From the NCBI RefSeq assembly GCF_025452235.1, contig NZ_CP104965.1, positions 3,654,501-3,718,500 on the forward strand: a DNA stretch of 64,000 nt, in the 5' to 3' direction. Every line of letters starts with the position of its first letter. Position 1 is the first letter of the stretch. Positions 16,872-26,020 of this stretch are shown in pieces. The DNA comes from Devosia neptuniae (GTDB lineage Bacteria > Pseudomonadota > Alphaproteobacteria > Rhizobiales > Devosiaceae). The notes under the pieces were generated by a model. The model was not told where the DNA came from and did no database searches. It saw only the letters and a program-made list of their open reading frames with translations. The translations under genes and the position numbers were made by a program.

Positions 16872-16986
16872 TACCCCCACCTAGCCTCCCCCTGATAGGG
16901 GGCGGGACCGCCTTGTGATCGTGACTCGATCCAGTCCCAAGAGTGGAGAGATCCCTCCCCTATCAGGGGGAGGCTAGGTGGGGGTA
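16872..16986. repeat. Family B long perfect inverted repeat
   Basis: Arms 16872-16901 and 16957-16986 are perfect 30-base reverse complements (each contains CCTAGCCTCCCCCTGAT or its complement), separated by 55 bases. A single partial copy lies at 54787-54826. The 359-base space between the GGDEF gene and ssb (16822-17180) holds this element, a GC-rich run near 17050-17090, and the ssb terminator. No gene is seen in it. Confidence 0.85.
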
Positions 16987-17120
16987 CTGAGATGCCGTCC
17001 CCAGACCTGACCGTCGTTCGGCCCCTCTGAAGATAAAGTCCAGAGATCGTGGCTCTCGTCACCCCTCCCTGCCCTCCCCATCAAGGGGTTGAACCCGGCG
17101 GATGTGGCCACGCCCGAGCA

Positions 17121-17153
17121 AAAGAAAAAGGAGGCCACCGCAGTGACCTCCTT
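17121..17153 (-). terminator. Terminator of ssb
   Basis: A stem of 11 pairs (with one G-U), AAGGAGGYCAC, has a four-base loop. On the minus strand it is followed by TTTTTCTTTTG. It lies 28 bases past the ssb stop. Confidence 0.8.
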
Positions 17154-17180
17154 CTCAATTCCTACCAAGCCCGCCTAGCC

Positions 17181-17702
17181 TCAGAACGGGATATCATCAT
17201 CCATGCCGCCGGGCTCGAAAGCCGGGGCGTTGGAGGCCGGGCGCTGGGCGCCGCCGCCACCCGCAGGACGGGCACCGCGGAAGCCGCCATTGTTGTCGGC
17301 GCTGCGGAAACCGCCATCGCCACCACCGCCGCCGGCATTCTCGCCTTCACCGCGCCCATCAAGCAGGGTCAGGTTCGAATTGAAGCCCTGCAGCACGATT
17401 TCGGTCGAATATTTGTCCTGGCCGGACTGGTCCTGCCATTTGCGGGTCTGCAACTGGCCCTCGATATAGACCTTGCTGCCCTTGCGCAGATAGCTTTCCG
17501 CCACGCGGGTGAGGCCTTCCGAGAAGATCACTACCCGGTGCCACTCGGTCTTTTCGCGCTGCTCGCCGCTGGTGCGATCCTTCCAGCGCTCCGAGGTGGC
17601 GATGGATAGGTTCACCACCTTGCCGCCGCTCGGCAGATTGCGCACTTCGGGATCGGCACCCAGATTGCCGACGAGGATCACCTTGTTGACGCTGCCTGCC
17701 AT
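17181..17702 (-). CDS. ssb: Single-stranded DNA-binding protein
   Basis: A 173-residue SSB. The OB fold (residues 1-112) starts [20 protein letters not shown] and includes [10 protein letters not shown] and [15 protein letters not shown] Gly-rich disordered linker follows, then the conserved acidic tip DDDIPF that recruits repair and replication partners. The length is normal for alphaproteobacteria. A LexA-type box lies 167 bases upstream, and uvrA with its own box is nearby, so SOS induction is likely. Confidence 0.97.
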   Translation of the reverse strand: MAGSVNKVILVGNLGADPEVRNLPSGGKVVNLSIATSERWKDRTSGEQREKTEWHRVVIFSEGLTRVAESYLRKGSKVYIEGQLQTRKWQDQSGQDKYSTEIVLQGFNSNLTLLDGRGEGENAGGGGGDGGFRSADNNGGFRGARPAGGGGAQRPASNAPAFEPGGMDDDIPF

Positions 17703-17868
17703 AGCAAAAATCCTTTCAATTCAGTCCCGGGCCGCTGTGCCGCCAGGACGCTCACATATCTCGTTGCCGGGGCGACAAGCCCCGTGATCGCCAGACCTTA
17801 CTCCGCTCTGCTTCGCCCCGCGCGCCAAACTTGGCGTTTTGAACAGAGTGATGCCAAATTCGCCATTT

Positions 17869-17883
17869 GTTCCCTATATGTTC
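17869..17883 (-). promoter_or_regulatory. LexA (SOS) box upstream of ssb
   Basis: GTTCCCTATATGTTC matches the alphaproteobacterial LexA consensus GTTC-N7-GTTC exactly. It lies 167 bases before the ssb start. The motif is a direct repeat, so strand is assigned from context. Confidence 0.75.
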
Positions 17884-17929
17884 CATTCGTAGCTTTGAGT
17901 CAAGCTAGTGGGCGTGGGATAGAAGGCTT

Positions 17930-17957
17930 TAGTGCTAGCGGGTACCCGCTAGCACTA
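17930..17957. repeat. 28-bp perfect palindrome
   Basis: TAGTGCTAGCGGGT (17930-17943) is followed immediately by its exact reverse complement, with no loop. It lies eight bases beyond the stop codon of the DUF768 gene and before the ssb regulatory region. There is no U-run on either side, so it is not a standard terminator. A symmetrical protein-binding site is possible. Confidence 0.7.
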
Positions 17958-17965
17958 TATAGGGC

Positions 17966-18211
17966 TTAATTGCCCTCTTTCTCGACCTGGCGTCGGACCT
18001 CGGAGTCAGTAAGGGCAATTTGGCGGTCGAACAAAAACTGCAGTAGGTCTCCGCCTGCCGCATCGTTCAGCGCCTGCGAGCTTATGCCATCGACATCAGC
18101 TTGTGCTCGACACATCTCCGCTTCTTGGGCCATTGCCGATTTGTGCTCGTGATAAAGCGGCGTGTTAAGATTATTGCTGACCCACTCTTCAAGCCACTCA
18201 CTAGCATCCAT
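17966..18211 (-). CDS. DUF768-like small protein
   Basis: An 81-residue acidic protein beginning MDASEWLEEWVSNNLNTPL. The W-[LE]-x-E-W-x-[SN]-N opening and the length resemble the DUF768 family, known chiefly from Rhizobiales and of unknown function. This assignment is from memory of the family pattern. The start at 18211 is chosen over the longer frame because AGGGAG precedes it and the extra residues are not family-like. Base composition is AT-richer than neighbouring genes, which may point to a different history. Confidence 0.7.
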   Translation of the reverse strand: MDASEWLEEWVSNNLNTPLYHEHKSAMAQEAEMCRAQADVDGISSQALNDAAGGDLLQFLFDRQIALTDSEVRRQVEKEGN

Positions 18212-18318
18212 ATTCACCGTACTCCCTGTGCGTATCACTCAGCATACAAGCGAATCCGCTTGTATTCCGAACGTTGAAAATTGACCAATTTCAAACTGAA
18301 ACACGGCCGTCAAGACCA

Positions 18319-18341
18319 CTGCTGACACAGTTTGTCAGCAG
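18319..18341. other. Hairpin upstream of the LysE gene
   Basis: A perfect nine-base inverted repeat CTGCTGACA/TGTCAGCAG around CAGTT, in the 179-base divergent space between the DUF768 and LysE genes. It could be an operator. No U-run follows, so termination is less likely. Confidence 0.45.
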
Positions 18342-18390
18342 GGCTCGGCCAAGCCAGCACGGACTTTCCTCACCCCACGCGAGACCATGA

Positions 18391-19035
18391 TTGGACTACG
18401 CCCAGGCGCTCTGGCTCTACTTTATCCTGCTGTTCGGCATCATCATCGTGCCCGGCATGGATATGTTCTTCGTGCTGGCCAATGCGCTGACCGGCGGCCG
18501 GCGGGCGGGCCTCATGGCGACGGCCGGGATCATGCTGGGCGGCGCGGTGCATACGCTGTTTGGCGCGTTGGCGGTCGGCGTGCTGACGCAGTTGCCGGCC
18601 GAAGTGTTCCGGGCAATGATCCTGATCGGCGCAGCCTATATGGCCTGGATCGGCTATACGCTGGTGCGCAGCTCCATCACGGTCGATCATATCGGCAAGG
18701 CGCCGAGCCGCTCGAGCTGGGTGGCGTTCCGGCAGGGATTGATCACCTGCCTGCTCAATCCCAAGGCCTATATGTTCGTGGTGGCGGTGTTTCCGCAATT
18801 CATCCGGCCGCAATTCGGCCCGCTCTGGCGGCAGGCGCTGGTGATGGGCGTGATGACGGTGCTGATGCAGATGCTCATCTATGGCGGCCTGGCGCTGGCC
18901 GCGGCCAAGGGTCGCGACGCGCTGATCGGCAACCCGCAGGTTACCCAATGGATCGGCCGGGGCGCTGGCGTGTTGTTCATCCTGGCGGCGGCGTTCGCCG
19001 TCTGGCATGACGTGTTCGGCCATGTCGGGACTTGA
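18391..19035 (+). CDS. LysE/RhtB-family amino acid exporter
   Basis: A 214-residue inner-membrane protein with about six hydrophobic segments. It carries the family's VPGMDMFFVLANALTGGRRAGL near the N-terminus (PGP-type motif, here PGM) and GLITCLLNPKAYMFV after the central loop, a strongly conserved LysE-family block. The start is TTG 18391 with no in-frame ATG nearby and a weak ribosome site. The substrate is unknown. The uvrA LexA box follows only 14 bases after its stop, so it is not part of the uvrA transcript. Confidence 0.88.
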   Translation: MDYAQALWLYFILLFGIIIVPGMDMFFVLANALTGGRRAGLMATAGIMLGGAVHTLFGALAVGVLTQLPAEVFRAMILIGAAYMAWIGYTLVRSSITVDHIGKAPSRSSWVAFRQGLITCLLNPKAYMFVVAVFPQFIRPQFGPLWRQALVMGVMTVLMQMLIYGGLALAAAKGRDALIGNPQVTQWIGRGAGVLFILAAAFAVWHDVFGHVGT

Positions 19036-19048
19036 CCGAATCCAGTTT

Positions 19049-19063
19049 GTTCCTTTTACGTTC
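19049..19063 (+). promoter_or_regulatory. LexA (SOS) box upstream of uvrA
   Basis: GTTCCTTTTACGTTC matches GTTC-N7-GTTC exactly and lies 197 bases before the uvrA start. It is a second perfect box within 1.2 kb of the ssb one, which supports both being real. Confidence 0.78.
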
Positions 19064-19259
19064 TTGTGCGATAAGGAAAGGCGTTTTGCGCAAGCCTGCC
19101 CTGACACGATAAGGTGACGCCGGCGCTCAAACGCCCGGTAAGATGGCCGCTTGCGGCCAAGGCGGCTGGCTCCTATCTCTGCAAGCTGCCAGCCCAACGA
19201 TGCGAATTTAATTTGCCGCCCTGTGCCCACACGGCGCAGCCAGCCATGGACGTCCGACA

Positions 19260-22154
19260 ATGATGCAAAAGCCCAGCCAGAACCGAGAGATCGTCGTGCG
19301 CGGCGCCCGCGAGCACAATCTCAAGGGCATCGACGTCCGCTTGCCGCGCGACAGCCTGATCGTGATGACGGGGCTGTCCGGCTCCGGCAAGTCCTCGCTG
19401 GCCTTTGACACCATCTATGCCGAAGGGCAGCGTCGCTATGTGGAGTCGCTGAGCGCCTATGCGCGGCAATTCCTCGAAATGATGCAGAAGCCCGATGTCG
19501 AGCATATCGAGGGCCTGTCGCCGGCGATTTCCATCGAGCAGAAAACCACCTCGCGTAACCCGCGCTCTACGGTTGGCACCGTCACCGAGATCTATGATTA
19601 TCTGCGCCTGCTCTATGCGCGCGTCGGCATTCCTTATTCGCCGGCTACGGGCCTCCCCATCGAAAGCCAGACCGTCAGCCAGATGGTGGATCGCACGCTG
19701 GAACTGCCCGAGGGCACGCGGCTGTTCCTGCTGGCGCCGATCGCGCGCGGCCGCAAGGGCGAATACAAGAAAGAATTGGCCGATCTGCTGCGCAAGGGCT
19801 TCCAGCGCGTCAAGATCGACGGCGAATATCACGAGATCGAGGATGCGCCGGCGCTCGACAAGAAGTTCAAGCACGATATCGAAGTGGTGGTGGACCGCGT
19901 TGTGGTCGGCCCCGATATTGCCGGCCGCCTGGCCGAAAGCTTCGAGACGGCGCTGAAGCTGGCCGATGGCATCGCGCTGATCGAATATGCCGACGAGAAA
20001 AACGAGGATGGCACGCCGCGCCAGACCACCTTCTCGGAAAAATTCGCCTGCCCCGTTTCCGGCTTCACCATTGCCGAAATCGAGCCGCGCCTGTTCTCGT
20101 TCAACAACCCATTTGGCGCCTGCCCGGTTTGCGATGGCCTGGGCACCGAGCAGAAGATCGACCCCGACCAGATCGTGCCGGATGCGACCATGTCGCTCAA
20201 GGACGGGGCTATTCTGCCCTGGTCCAAGACCAGTGCGCCTTATTACCTGCAGACCCTCTCGGCCGTGGTGAAGCATTTCGGCGCCTCGACCGGCACGGCC
20301 TGGTCGGACCTGCCCTTTGAAGTGCAGCACGCCGTGCTCTATGGCACGGACAAGACGCCGATCAATTTCGTCTATGACGATGGCCTACGCCAATACAAGA
20401 CGACCAAGCCCTTTGAAGGGGTGATCGGCAATCTCGAGCGCCGGTATAAGGAAACCGAAAGCGCCGGCATGCGCGAGGAAATCGAGAAATACATGTCGGC
20501 CAAGCCCTGCGTGGCATGTGGCGGCTATCGCCTCAAGCCCGAGGCGCTGGCCGTCAAGATCGATGGCCTGCATATCGGGCAGGTCACCGAGCAGTCGATC
20601 CGCAATGTCTCGAACTGGTTCGCCGCCCTGCCCGAGCGCTTCACGCCCAATCAGAAGCAGATTGGCGAACGCATCCTCAAGGAAATCACCGAGCGGCTGA
20701 ACTTCCTCAACGATGTGGGGCTGGAATATCTCTCCATGTCGCGCAATTCCGGCACGCTGTCCGGCGGGGAAAGCCAGCGCATTCGCCTCGCCAGCCAGAT
20801 TGGCTCGGGCCTGACCGGCGTACTTTATGTGCTCGACGAGCCGAGCATTGGCCTCCATCAACGCGACAATGCCCGCCTGCTCGATACGTTGCGCCGGCTG
20901 CGCGACCTGGGCAACACGGTCATCGTCGTCGAGCATGACGAGGACGCGATCCTCACCGCCGATTACGTACTCGATATCGGGCCGGGCGCGGGTGTGCATG
21001 GCGGCCATATCGTGGCCGAAGGCACGCCGCAGGACATTCTCAATCACCCCGATTCCCTGACCGGCAAATATCTCTCCGGCCGCATGGGCATTCCCCTGCC
21101 GGCCGAACGGCGCGTGGCCAAGAAGGGCAAGGCGCTCAGCGTCAAAGGCGCAACGGGCAATAATCTGAAGAACGTGTCGGTGGATGTGCCGCTGGGCATG
21201 TTCGTCGCCATCACCGGCGTGTCCGGTGGCGGCAAGTCGACGCTGATGATCGACACCATGTACCAGGCCATTGCGCGGCGCTTGAACGGCGCCCGCGTGG
21301 TCCCTGCCCCGCATGACAGCCTGACGGGACTCGAATTCCTCGACAAGGTCATCGATATCGACCAGAGCCCGATCGGGCGCACGCCGCGCTCCAATCCGGC
21401 CACCTATACTGGCGCCTTCACGCCGCTGCGCGAATGGTTTGCCGGCCTGCCGGAGAGCAAGGCGCGCGGCTATGGGCCGGGGCGGTTCAGCTTCAACGTC
21501 AAGGGCGGGCGCTGCGAGAAGTGCGAAGGCGATGGTGTGCTCAAGATCGAGATGCACTTCCTCCCCGACGTCTACGTCACCTGCGATGTGTGCAAGGGCA
21601 AGCGCTACAATCGCGAAACGCTCGAAGTGCAGTTCAAGGGCAAGTCGATCTCCGACATCCTGGACATGACCATCGACGAAGGCGTCGATTTCTTCTCGGC
21701 CGTGCCGATCATCCGCGACAAGTTCGCCACCCTCCAGCGCGTCGGCCTGGGCTATGTGAAGGTCGGCCAGCCCGCCACGACTCTGTCAGGCGGCGAGGCG
21801 CAGCGCGTCAAGCTCTCCAAGGAACTCTCCAAGCGCGCCACCGGCCGCACGCTGTACATGCTGGACGAGCCCACCACGGGTCTGCATTTCCACGACGTGG
21901 CCAAGCTCCTCGAAGTGCTGCACGAGCTGGTCGATGGCGGCAATACGGTGATCGTCATCGAGCATAATCTCGAAGTCATCAAGACCGCCGACTGGGTCAT
22001 CGATCTGGGCCCCGAGGGCGGCGATGGCGGCGGCGAGATCGTCGGCGTCGGCACGCCTGAGGATATAGCCGCCAATCCGCGCTCGCATACCGGCACCTTC
22101 CTCAAGGAAATCATGGCGCGGCGGCCCATGCGCACGAGCCAGGCGGCGGAATAA
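19260..22154 (+). CDS. uvrA: Excinuclease ABC subunit A
   Basis: A 964-residue UvrA, the damage-recognition ATPase of nucleotide excision repair. Two ABC ATPase modules are present: Walker [15 protein letters not shown] near residue 38 and [14 protein letters not shown] in the second half, and signature motifs [14 protein letters not shown] and [14 protein letters not shown]. Zinc-finger cysteine pairs are seen (CPVCDG, CVACGG, CEKCEG, CDVCKG). Two ATGs are adjacent at 19260 and 19263, and either may be used. An upstream LexA box indicates SOS control. The length is normal. Confidence 0.98.
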   Translation: MMQKPSQNREIVVRGAREHNLKGIDVRLPRDSLIVMTGLSGSGKSSLAFDTIYAEGQRRYVESLSAYARQFLEMMQKPDVEHIEGLSPAISIEQKTTSRNPRSTVGTVTEIYDYLRLLYARVGIPYSPATGLPIESQTVSQMVDRTLELPEGTRLFLLAPIARGRKGEYKKELADLLRKGFQRVKIDGEYHEIEDAPALDKKFKHDIEVVVDRVVVGPDIAGRLAESFETALKLADGIALIEYADEKNEDGTPRQTTFSEKFACPVSGFTIAEIEPRLFSFNNPFGACPVCDGLGTEQKIDPDQIVPDATMSLKDGAILPWSKTSAPYYLQTLSAVVKHFGASTGTAWSDLPFEVQHAVLYGTDKTPINFVYDDGLRQYKTTKPFEGVIGNLERRYKETESAGMREEIEKYMSAKPCVACGGYRLKPEALAVKIDGLHIGQVTEQSIRNVSNWFAALPERFTPNQKQIGERILKEITERLNFLNDVGLEYLSMSRNSGTLSGGESQRIRLASQIGSGLTGVLYVLDEPSIGLHQRDNARLLDTLRRLRDLGNTVIVVEHDEDAILTADYVLDIGPGAGVHGGHIVAEGTPQDILNHPDSLTGKYLSGRMGIPLPAERRVAKKGKALSVKGATGNNLKNVSVDVPLGMFVAITGVSGGGKSTLMIDTMYQAIARRLNGARVVPAPHDSLTGLEFLDKVIDIDQSPIGRTPRSNPATYTGAFTPLREWFAGLPESKARGYGPGRFSFNVKGGRCEKCEGDGVLKIEMHFLPDVYVTCDVCKGKRYNRETLEVQFKGKSISDILDMTIDEGVDFFSAVPIIRDKFATLQRVGLGYVKVGQPATTLSGGEAQRVKLSKELSKRATGRTLYMLDEPTTGLHFHDVAKLLEVLHELVDGGNTVIVIEHNLEVIKTADWVIDLGPEGGDGGGEIVGVGTPEDIAANPRSHTGTFLKEIMARRPMRTSQAAE

Positions 22155-22167
22155 TTTTGGCCTCAAG

Positions 22168-22201
22168 GATGAGGATGGCCGCTCCGTGCGCCATCCTCAT
22201 C
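22168..22201 (+). terminator. Possible uvrA terminator hairpin
   Basis: A perfect 12-base stem (GATGAGGATGGC / GCCATCCTCATC) with a ten-base loop starts 14 bases after the uvrA stop. No U-run follows, so it may be a message-end stabiliser rather than a true terminator. Confidence 0.5.
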
Positions 22202-22432
22202 TCGGCGTCAGCATTATCCGTCCTCAACGCTAGCAGTCCGCTAACCAATTCCCGCTGCATGTCATCAAGCGCCAATTTCTGCGCATCAGACCTAAGTCTA
22301 ACACTATTATGACGAAGCGCGGATCAGGCCATGCGCCGACTGCATGATGCGTCTGTAGTTTGCGCCATGGCCTTTGCCAACGAACAGGATCATGTTCCGG
22401 TTTGTCGCAGACCTCCATGAAGGAGCTGACCG

Positions 22433-22585
22433 ATGTTTATCCGAGCCGTGTGGCGCAAGAAGCGCCTGGTCGATATCAAGCAGACATTGCGTGAAACGGA
22501 TGTGCCATCTGCGCGAGACGCAGGGCTACTGGGGATTTGCGCCCCCGACTTCACCCAGATGACCAAGGCGCTGTTCGACCGCTGA
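22433..22585 (+). CDS. 50-residue hypothetical protein, possible DUF1127 relative
   Basis: A short frame (ATG 22433, TGA 22583) with AAGGAG nine bases upstream. The product begins MFIRAVWRKKRLVDIKQTL, holds ARDAGLLGI and ends KALFDR. The aromatic/basic N-terminus and R-D-x-G-L core loosely recall DUF1127, and a clear DUF1127 gene follows 198 bases later in the same direction. The match is partial, so this could be a degenerate copy. Confidence 0.5.
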   Translation: MFIRAVWRKKRLVDIKQTLRETDVPSARDAGLLGICAPDFTQMTKALFDR

Positions 22586-22783
22586 GCAAGCGCTACAGAT
22601 GGCAGAAGAGGCGGCCGCTGGTTCGCCGCTGGCTAGCCATATGCCCGCCGCAGCGCTTAACCGGAAATGAACGAGCCCGGTTAATGCCCCGCGCAGAATG
22701 CATAGCTCGTTTGACCAATCTCCCACTGCTCATCTTGCAAGTCCTGCCCTAAATATAAGCTCGTAAACAAAGGAGACTACCAA

Positions 22784-22933
22784 ATGGACATCCGTAAGAC
22801 TTTCAAGAAGTGGGCCGCCTATCAGCAGACCGTCCGTGAGCTTGCCGCTCTCGACAATCGTCAGCTGAACGACCTTGGTATTTCGCGCACCGACATCAAT
22901 CGGATTGCTCGTGACCATGCCAGCTCGCTCTAA
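22784..22933 (+). CDS. DUF1127 small protein
   Basis: A 49-residue protein, MDIRKTFKKWAAYQQTVREL..., with the DUF1127 core in order: W near residue 10, REL-LDNRQL, DLGISRTDI, and a basic/His tail. AAAGGAG stands eight bases before the ATG. A strong terminator follows 36 bases after the stop, so this is a complete monocistronic unit. DUF1127 proteins are tiny, abundant in Rhizobiales, and some have been linked to RNA turnover and to phosphate or carbon metabolism (family knowledge). The role here is unknown. Confidence 0.85.
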   Translation: MDIRKTFKKWAAYQQTVRELAALDNRQLNDLGISRTDINRIARDHASSL

Positions 22934-22969
22934 GATTTGCCGCACTGAACTTTCAGACATAGCAAATCG

Positions 22970-23008
22970 AACACCCGCTTCTCTCTGAGACGCGGGTGTT
23001 TTGCTTTC
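22970..23008 (+). terminator. Terminator of the DUF1127 gene
   Basis: The stem AACACCCGC/GCGGGTGTT is followed by TTTGCTTT. It lies between the DUF1127 stop and the convergent GST stop, so it may also serve the GST gene weakly. Confidence 0.82.
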
Positions 23009-23017
23009 TGCCGCCGA

Positions 23018-23671
23018 TCAGAACGCTAACCTGCCGACCAGCTCGGCATAATCCACCATCACCACATCGCGAAACGCCCGCCGTTGCTGGAGCAACTGAT
23101 ACCACGCCTCGACATTAGGCGTGGCGGGACGCTCGATATCCATGGTGAACCAGCGATAGAGCGACACGCCCGCCACGATATCGGCGTAGCTCAGTTCCTC
23201 CCCCGCGACATAGGGATGCCGCGCCAGATTGGCATCCAATGTCCGCAAGGGCGTCAGCGTACGGGCATGTGCTGCCGCTATGGCCGTAGCATCGTGCTGC
23301 GCCTTGGGCGTACGCACCAATAGCCAGAACAGGTTGATCCATGCAGGCTGGAAGGTCGTCGCGGTCCAGTCGGCCCATTGATCGACAATGGCGCGTTGAC
23401 GGGGATCGGCGCGCCACAGCGTATCCCCGCCATAGGCGGCGGCGAGGTATCGCACCGTTGCATGGCTCTCCCAGACCGTCAGGTCGCCATCCTGCAAAGT
23501 GGGGACGACGCCATTGGGATTGAGCGCGCGATAGGCCGGCGTGTCGAGGCCACCAAAGGAGCCGCCGACGGGCTCATGACGATAGGGCAGTCCAAGCTCT
23601 TCGATGGTCCAGAGCGTTTTCTGGACATTGCACGAATTCTTGCGGCCCCACAGGGTCAGGTTTGGACTCAT
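23018..23671 (-). CDS. Glutathione S-transferase family protein
   Basis: A 217-residue two-domain GST. The thioredoxin-like N-terminal domain has LTLWGRKNSCNVQKTLWTIEEL (Ser/Cys at 13-14 are candidate active-site residues), the cis-Pro segment NGVVPTLQDGDLTVWES, and an all-helical C-terminal domain with YVAGEELSYADIVAGV as the N-capping box. GGGAGG precedes the ATG. Substrate is unknown. It converges on the DUF1127 unit and is divergent from trmFO. Confidence 0.92.
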   Translation of the reverse strand: MSPNLTLWGRKNSCNVQKTLWTIEELGLPYRHEPVGGSFGGLDTPAYRALNPNGVVPTLQDGDLTVWESHATVRYLAAAYGGDTLWRADPRQRAIVDQWADWTATTFQPAWINLFWLLVRTPKAQHDATAIAAAHARTLTPLRTLDANLARHPYVAGEELSYADIVAGVSLYRWFTMDIERPATPNVEAWYQLLQQRRAFRDVVMVDYAELVGRLAF

Positions 23672-23763
23672 CTTTTCCTCCCAAGCCGAGCCAAAGGTAG
23701 AGTTTGCGGCCTATTGCGCAAGCAGCAGTTGCGCGCTCCCGTCAGGCTTGGTATCTGCCGACC

Positions 23764-25149
23764 ATGTCCACATCAGAACCAATTCATATTATCGGCGGGG
23801 GTCTCGCCGGGTCCGAGGCCGCGTGGCAGGCTGCTGAAGCCGGCGCCACGGTTATCGTCCACGAAATGCGCGGCGTACGCAGCACCGATGCGCATAGCAC
23901 CGATAGCTTTGCCGAGCTCGTCTGCTCCAATAGCTTCCGCTCCGACGACCACGAGCAAAATGCTGTTGGCCTGTTGCACGAGGAAATGCGACGCCGCGGC
24001 TCGCTGATCATGCGCGCGGCCGACTTGCACAAGCTACCGGCCGGCGGCGCACTGGCCGTCGACCGACATGGCTTTTCCGACGAAGTCACCCGCGCCATTC
24101 ACAACCACGCCAATATCACGGTGGTTCGCGAAGAGATTGCCGGCTGGCCGCCGGAGGACTGGAAGAATGTCATCATCGCCAGCGGGCCGCTGACCTCGCC
24201 AGCCCTGGCCGATGCGATCCTGGCCAAGACGGGCGAGGATGCTTTGGCCTTCTTCGACGCCATCGCCCCGATCGTCCACAAAGACAGCATCAATATGGAC
24301 ATTGTCTGGGCGCAGTCGCGCTATGACAAGGCGGGTCCAGGCGGCACGGGGGCCGATTACCTGAACTGTCCGATGAACAAGGACCAGTATTACGCCTTTG
24401 TCGAAGCGCTGAAAGTGGCGCCGCTGCATGAGTTCAAGGATTGGGAAAAGGTGCCGTATTTCGACGGCTGCCTGCCCATTGAAGTCATGGCCGAGCGCGG
24501 CGTCGAAACGCTGCGGCATGGGCCGATGAAGCCGGTGGGGCTGACCAATCCGCGCGATCCCCTGGTCAAGAGCTATGCCATTGTGCAGCTGCGGCAGGAC
24601 AACGCGCTGGGCACGCTGTGGAACATGGTCGGGTTCCAGACCAAGATGCGCTACGGCATCCAGGCTGAGATTTTCCGCATGATCCCGGGGCTGGAGAATG
24701 CGCAATTTGCCCGGCTGGGCGGGTTGCATCGCAATACATTCCTCAATTCTCCCAAAGTGTTGGGGCCTGACCTAAAACTCAAGGCCGATCCGCGCATTCG
24801 CTTTGCCGGACAGGTCACGGGCGTCGAGGGCTATGTGGAAAGCGCGGCGGTGGGCCTGATCACCGGACGGCTGGCTGCGGCGGAAAGCCGGGGCGAGAGC
24901 CTGGCGACGCCGCCGCTGACGACGGCGCTTGGCGCATTGGTGGCGCATATTACCGGCGGGCATATCGAGGCGGAAGGCTATAGCGGGGCACGCAGCTTCC
25001 AGCCGATGAATGTCAATTTCGGGCTATTTCCCGAGGTGACGGTGACCAAGCCAGAAGGTGCTGGACGTTGGCGCGGCAATGACCGGACGATTGCCAAGCG
25101 CAAGGCAATTACCGCGCGGGCGCTGGAAGATTTGAAGGGCTGGGCGTAA
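23764..25149 (+). CDS. trmFO: tRNA (uracil-5-)-methyltransferase TrmFO (folate/FAD dependent)
   Basis: A 461-residue flavoprotein that makes ribothymidine at tRNA position 54, using methylenetetrahydrofolate and FADH2. The FAD motif [19 protein letters not shown] is at the N-terminus, [10 protein letters not shown] follows, [15 protein letters not shown] contains a conserved Cys, and the C-terminal [18 protein letters not shown] is typical of TrmFO/GidA-like folds. ATG 23764 is chosen because the FAD motif starts within ten residues; the longer frame adds unrelated sequence. Confidence 0.96.
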   Translation: MSTSEPIHIIGGGLAGSEAAWQAAEAGATVIVHEMRGVRSTDAHSTDSFAELVCSNSFRSDDHEQNAVGLLHEEMRRRGSLIMRAADLHKLPAGGALAVDRHGFSDEVTRAIHNHANITVVREEIAGWPPEDWKNVIIASGPLTSPALADAILAKTGEDALAFFDAIAPIVHKDSINMDIVWAQSRYDKAGPGGTGADYLNCPMNKDQYYAFVEALKVAPLHEFKDWEKVPYFDGCLPIEVMAERGVETLRHGPMKPVGLTNPRDPLVKSYAIVQLRQDNALGTLWNMVGFQTKMRYGIQAEIFRMIPGLENAQFARLGGLHRNTFLNSPKVLGPDLKLKADPRIRFAGQVTGVEGYVESAAVGLITGRLAAAESRGESLATPPLTTALGALVAHITGGHIEAEGYSGARSFQPMNVNFGLFPEVTVTKPEGAGRWRGNDRTIAKRKAITARALEDLKGWA

Positions 25150-25177
25150 GCGCCCTTCCCTCCAATCGTTCATCCCG

Positions 25178-26020
25178 CTACCGGTTCCGCAGCGCCCACC
25201 ACATCAAACGCGTGATTTTGCGCCAGTCGGACTCGTCAGCAGCTGGCGCGAAGGCGTTTGGGGATTTGTCCAGGCGCGCCAGTTGCGCTTTCAACACCGC
25301 TATCGGAGCGAAGGCGGGCTTAAGGTGGCCGGGAAGCGCGGCGATGGCGGCTTCGGCTTTGGCGAGGTGGCCTTGGGCCAATTCTGTGATCTGGCCCAGA
25401 GCCTCGACCAGACCTTCGCTTTCCTGGCCAGAGAAGATTTCACGTTCCTGCACGGCATTGGCGGCCAGGATCGACCAGGGCAGCATGATCCGGCCCTGCG
25501 AGGCCGTGTAGCCGAAGGCTCTAATATGGCCGATCATGGCGTGGGCGACGCCCAGATGGCCGGCGGCGTCGCCGGTTTCGACCGGTTCGCCGTCATTGAG
25601 GATCATCGCGGCGAGCTGGTAAAGCGTCGAAGTGGTTTCGCCCGCGTAGCCCTCGAAACTCTCCAGATCCGGCATGGGATCGTCATAGAGATCGAAGCGC
25701 CGCGCAGCGATGAGGCGCTGCAAGGTGCCGGCGGGAATGCGATAGCGCGCCATGGTATCGAGCAAGGCATCGGCCACCGGATTTTGCCTGACATCGCCAT
25801 GGCCCTCGCCATCGACGGCATCGGCCCACCATTGCAGTCGGATTTCGCCAGGCGCGGGATTGGTGACGCGGTCACGCACCGAGGCGACGTCAGCATTGAA
25901 GGCGTAGAGCGCGGTGACGGCGTCGCGCCCTGCTCCGTTCAGGACCAAGGTCGCAAGGTAGCGATCGCGGTCATTGGTGCGCAGGTCCGCAGCGGCGTGG
26001 ACGAAGCTCTCGGCAGCCAT
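25178..26020 (-). CDS. Squalene/phytoene synthase-like protein (NDUFAF6-type)
   Basis: A 280-residue protein of the trans-isoprenyl synthase fold. It has YLATLVLNGAGRDAVTALYAFNADVASVRD and RLQWWADAV, but the two DxxxD prenyl-diphosphate motifs of true phytoene synthases are weak (DLYDDPMPD and none clear later). This, plus its place behind secDF and an Mth938 gene, matches the bacterial relatives of human NDUFAF6, a complex I assembly factor (family knowledge). Its ATG overlaps the upstream stop (TGATG), so the pair is translationally coupled. A role in carotenoid synthesis is unlikely because no other crt gene is nearby. Confidence 0.82.
   Translation of the reverse strand: MAAESFVHAAADLRTNDRDRYLATLVLNGAGRDAVTALYAFNADVASVRDRVTNPAPGEIRLQWWADAVDGEGHGDVRQNPVADALLDTMARYRIPAGTLQRLIAARRFDLYDDPMPDLESFEGYAGETTSTLYQLAAMILNDGEPVETGDAAGHLGVAHAMIGHIRAFGYTASQGRIMLPWSILAANAVQEREIFSGQESEGLVEALGQITELAQGHLAKAEAAIAALPGHLKPAFAPIAVLKAQLARLDKSPNAFAPAADESDWRKITRLMWWALRNR

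Noticed and set aside
16822..17180. CRISPR-like array from the repeated GC-rich units
   Set aside because: Only two facing arms exist, with no regular spacers and no cas genes in the window.
17930..17957. Terminator or attachment site at the 28-bp palindrome
   Set aside because: No U-run for termination, and no integrase, tRNA or direct repeat for an attachment site.
22168..22201. Classical Rho-independent terminator after uvrA
   Set aside because: The stem is perfect, but there is no U-run; listed only as a possible terminator.
25178..26020. Carotenoid or hopanoid biosynthesis gene
   Set aside because: The DxxxD prenyl-diphosphate motifs are weak and no other crt or hpn gene is near; the neighbourhood fits the NDUFAF6 type better.
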